From the NCBI GenBank assembly GCA_900465665.1, contig UBJO01000041.1, forward strand, positions 33,590 through 97,589: DNA of 64,000 nucleotides. The letters run 5' to 3'. How positions within the stretch are numbered: position 1 is the first letter of the stretch; each line of letters begins with the position of its first letter. The notes beneath the pieces were generated by a model. The model worked only from the letters and a program-made list of their open reading frames with translations, searched no databases and was not told the origin of the DNA. Shown here one piece after another: positions 61,695 to 64,000 of this stretch. Position numbers and translations under genes: made by a program. This DNA is from Hyphomicrobiales bacterium. GTDB lineage: Bacteria > Pseudomonadota > Alphaproteobacteria > Rhizobiales > Rhizobiaceae.

Positions 61695-61719
61695 GGAACC
61701 GCACGACGGACATGGCGTT
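61695..61719 (+). promoter_or_regulatory. EcfG-type general-stress promoter of the catalase gene
   Basis: GGAAC (61695-61699) and CGTT (61716-61719) are separated by exactly 16 bases, the consensus of the alphaproteobacterial EcfG/RpoE2 sigma factor. It lies 38 bases before the catalase ATG. It predicts induction by stress through PhyR-NepR-EcfG. Confidence 0.8.
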
Positions 61720-61757
61720 ATAGAGTCCAGGCGCAACACGAACTTTCGAGGGCCATC

Positions 61758-63323
61758 ATGACCGACAATAAGTCCGCCTCCCGCACGACGACCGATGCAG
61801 GCATCCCCGTGCAAAGTGACGAACATTCACTGACGATAGGACCAAATGGCCCTATTGTACTGAACGATCACTATTTGATCGAGCAAATGGCGAATTTCAA
61901 TCGCGAGCGTATTCCTGAACGCCAACCCCATGCCAAAGGCAGCGGGGCGTTCGGCCATTTCGAAGTGACGAATGACGTTACCAAATTTACGAAAGCGAAA
62001 TTCCTTCAGCCGGGTGTGAGGGTGGAGACGGCTGTTCGCTTTTCCACTGTCGCCGGAGAGCGCGGTAGCCCGGACACCTGGCGAGATCCCCGCGGTTTTT
62101 CGGTAAAATTTTACACGGAGGACGGTAATTTCGACATGGTAGGCAACAACACGCCTATTTTCTTCATTCGTGACCCGATGAAGTTCCAGCATTTCATCCG
62201 CAGCCAAAAGCGGCGGGCGGACAATGGACTGCGCGATCATGATATGCAGTGGGACTTCTGGACCCTCAGTCCTGAAAGTGCCCACCAGGTCACCTACCTG
62301 ATGGGTGACCGTGGGGTACCGAAAAACTGGCGCGAGATGAATGGCTATGGGAGCCATACCTATATGCTCATCAACGAAGCGGGCGAAAAGTATTGGGTAA
62401 AATGGCACTTTCACACCGATCTGGGCGATGGCAACGCTCACCTAACCCAGGATCAGGCTGACAACATGGCAGGGCAGGACGGCGACTACCATCGACGCGA
62501 TTTGTTCAATCACATTGCCAACGGCGAATTCCCGAGCTGGACGCTAAAGTTTCAAGTGATGCCGTTCGATGATGCCAAGACGTATAGAATTAATCCATTC
62601 GACCTTACCAAGACATGGCCGCACCGTGACTACCCCCTCATGGAGGTCGGCAAGCTTACGCTCGATACGAATCCCGTGGACTGGGACACCCAGATTGAAC
62701 AATTGGCGTTCGAACCCAATAATATGGTGCCGGGCATCGGCCTTAGCCCCGACAAAATGCTTCTCGCTCGCGGCTTTTCATATGCTGACGCACATCGTGC
62801 CCGCCTCGGCGTGAACTATAAACAGATCCCCGTCAACCAGGCCAAAGCAGCCGAGGTGCATTCCTATTCGCGAGCAGGACAGGGCCGCACGGTTAATGCG
62901 CTTGATCCGGTTTATGCTCCCAATTCCTATGGAGGTCCCGCCGCCCAACCGCAGACAGGCGGCGAAGCGACATGGCTGGCCGACGGCGAGATGGTCCGCG
63001 CGGCCTACACCTTGCGAGAAGGCGATGACGATTGGAGCCAGGCTGGCGCGCTGGTGCGCGAAGTGATGGACGACGCACAACGCGATCGCTTTGTCCAAAA
63101 TGTTTCGGGTCACCTCGCCGACGGCGTCAGCGAGCCAATCTTGGTCCGCGCATTCGAGTATTGGCGCAATGTCGACAAAGACATTGGGGACAGGATCGAA
63201 AAGGCAACCCGTGATATCGTCGGCGGCGCCTCGCAATGTCCGGGAATGGCAAGCGCTCAATCAATTTCCGGATATCAAGGCATCCCCGCGACGTCGTCAA
63301 TTGGAAAAAGCGCAAAGAAGTAG
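61758..63323 (+). CDS. katA: Monofunctional haem catalase
   Basis: A 521-residue catalase. Active-site His in [14 protein letters not shown], Asn in [12 protein letters not shown], and proximal Tyr in [14 protein letters not shown]. Other typical segments: [26 protein letters not shown]-like [30 protein letters not shown]. It converts H2O2 to water and oxygen. No signal peptide. The subunit length fits small-subunit catalases with a modest C-terminal tail. ATG 61758 follows GAGGG. Regulated probably by EcfG (promoter at 61695) and perhaps OxyR, which is not here. The symbol is given by family, since paralogues exist. Confidence 0.95.
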   Translation: MTDNKSASRTTTDAGIPVQSDEHSLTIGPNGPIVLNDHYLIEQMANFNRERIPERQPHAKGSGAFGHFEVTNDVTKFTKAKFLQPGVRVETAVRFSTVAGERGSPDTWRDPRGFSVKFYTEDGNFDMVGNNTPIFFIRDPMKFQHFIRSQKRRADNGLRDHDMQWDFWTLSPESAHQVTYLMGDRGVPKNWREMNGYGSHTYMLINEAGEKYWVKWHFHTDLGDGNAHLTQDQADNMAGQDGDYHRRDLFNHIANGEFPSWTLKFQVMPFDDAKTYRINPFDLTKTWPHRDYPLMEVGKLTLDTNPVDWDTQIEQLAFEPNNMVPGIGLSPDKMLLARGFSYADAHRARLGVNYKQIPVNQAKAAEVHSYSRAGQGRTVNALDPVYAPNSYGGPAAQPQTGGEATWLADGEMVRAAYTLREGDDDWSQAGALVREVMDDAQRDRFVQNVSGHLADGVSEPILVRAFEYWRNVDKDIGDRIEKATRDIVGGASQCPGMASAQSISGYQGIPATSSIGKSAKK

Positions 63324-63385
63324 ACGCCGGCCCGCAAACTGCATGATCATCGCCCTAAGTTTAGCGTGATTTAACCTCTACTGTT

Positions 63386-63418
63386 ACCGCCTCCCTGCTT
63401 AAAATGTGGGGAGGCGGT
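63386..63418 (+). terminator. 10-bp hairpin after the catalase gene
   Basis: ACCGCCTCCC (63386-63395) pairs perfectly with GGGAGGCGGT (63409-63418) around 13 bases, 63 bases after the catalase stop. GTGTGCACG follows, no T-run, so it may be a Rho-assisted or mRNA-stabilising hairpin. Confidence 0.6.
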
Positions 63419-64000
63419 GTGTGCACGATACACTTCAAATTTGCCTCCGCACCACGTGCCGTCTGTTCACTTCGCCTCATTGGGTACGGGCTTGAACGCA
63501 TTGGCTCAAATAAGTGAGGTCCTTCTCAGAAAAACCGGAGGATCGATACTTCGTCATCACGGGAACACGCTGGCGGTGAAGTCATCCTGCGATCGAAGCA
63601 ATCAAACACCAGGCACTCGTCAAAGATTTGATGTCAGCACGCCGCGGGGTCCAGCACGCGTCAGAAAATCCTCCTGAATGGCGAAACTAGAGTGGGTGGA
63701 GGCCGCGAAGCGTTCACTGCGTGAGCGTGGACCGGTCAGATGGACCGATGGCGCTCAGGACTTCAATCGCCATCCAGCAAACAACGCGCAGTCCGCGGCG
63801 TGGTTTGCACGGCAAGCCGCTGAGTGATGCGGCAAGCACCGACTTGCCGAGACCTGCTTTTTGGAGGGAATGTCGGAATAAGCCGCCAACTGCATGATCC
63901 CGCCGCATCGTCACAGGCACCCTCAACGCGCAGCCGCGACAAAGGTCGCAATTTATCGGTTATAGCGATAACCATCGGGGTGAAGACCGATGTATTCGTC
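63419..64000. other. Right-hand end of window, no secure gene
   Basis: About 580 bases. A 49-codon frame at 63678-63827 (plus; starting MAKLEWVEAAKRSLRERGPV) has protein-like composition but no ribosome-binding site or known motif. Minus-strand frames of about 70 codons at 63714-63975 are also unrecognised. Confidence 0.4.

Overview
The window looks like a piece of a Rhizobiaceae genome (Rhizobium, Agrobacterium or a close relative). Reasons: a four-gene celABC-type cellulose operon, a Rhizobiales-type porin and an invasion-associated-locus-B protein, a GGAAC-N16-CGTT promoter of the alphaproteobacterial general stress response before a catalase gene, moderately high GC, and many short overlaps (ATGA, GTGA, TTGA) between genes. 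No rRNA, tRNA, CRISPR array or replication origin was seen. The mix of small regulated operons, envelope genes and many decaying gene fragments suggests an accessory replicon or a fluid chromosomal region; this is inference.

Layout. 1-7.8 kb: regulators paired with metabolic genes (a partial winged-helix/ATPase regulator; AraC plus an alpha/beta-hydrolase-like protein without its nucleophile; LysR divergent from an MFS exporter; AraC divergent from an SDR, VOC and SnoaL cluster; a GNAT). 7.8-10.5 kb: a ROK/polyphosphate-glucokinase-like protein and a GH15 glucosidase. 10.6-17.8 kb: c-di-GMP enzymes (a 5TM-PAS-PAS-GGDEF protein, and a CHASE2-PAS-GGDEF-EAL protein translationally coupled to a FecR protein with a Gly/Asn-rich tail), separated by a dead IS110-type transposase. 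18-27.6 kb: a CrpP/RMF-like small protein, the osmosensing transporter ProP, a metallophosphoesterase, an HlyD-permease-ATPase efflux operon and two small secreted proteins. 27.8-34.3 kb: an OmpR/EnvZ-type pair, a CYTH-CHAD protein, and an ECF sigma/anti-sigma pair divergent from a DUF4394 protein.

35.2-42.7 kb: the cellulose operon (synthase, BcsB-type subunit, GH8 endoglucanase, a helical-repeat protein), ended by a 15-bp hairpin. 42.9-51.0 kb: gene debris, then a curli locus (csgG, csgF, a CsgB-like protein, a 527-residue curlin with 20 repeats, and a further small curlin). A compact RelE-like/XRE/DUF6941 operon is embedded in it on the opposite strand. 51-57.5 kb: secreted and membrane proteins (a BA14K-like protein, a 2-keto-4-pentenoate hydratase-like enzyme, a porin, a VIT-family metal transporter) among relics of an outer-membrane protein, a histidine kinase and a photolyase. 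57.5-64 kb: a PepSY-cytochrome b561-response regulator-kinase operon, a membrane protein, and the catalase.

Common themes are surface and biofilm physiology (cellulose, curli, c-di-GMP turnover, porin) and stress response (ECF factor, catalase, ProP, CYTH-CHAD). No single undoubted new system appears. The best candidates are the expanded curli locus and its embedded three-gene module, the FecR/CHASE2-EAL pair, and the PepSY/b561 two-component operon. All family calls come from reading motifs by eye; no database search was run.
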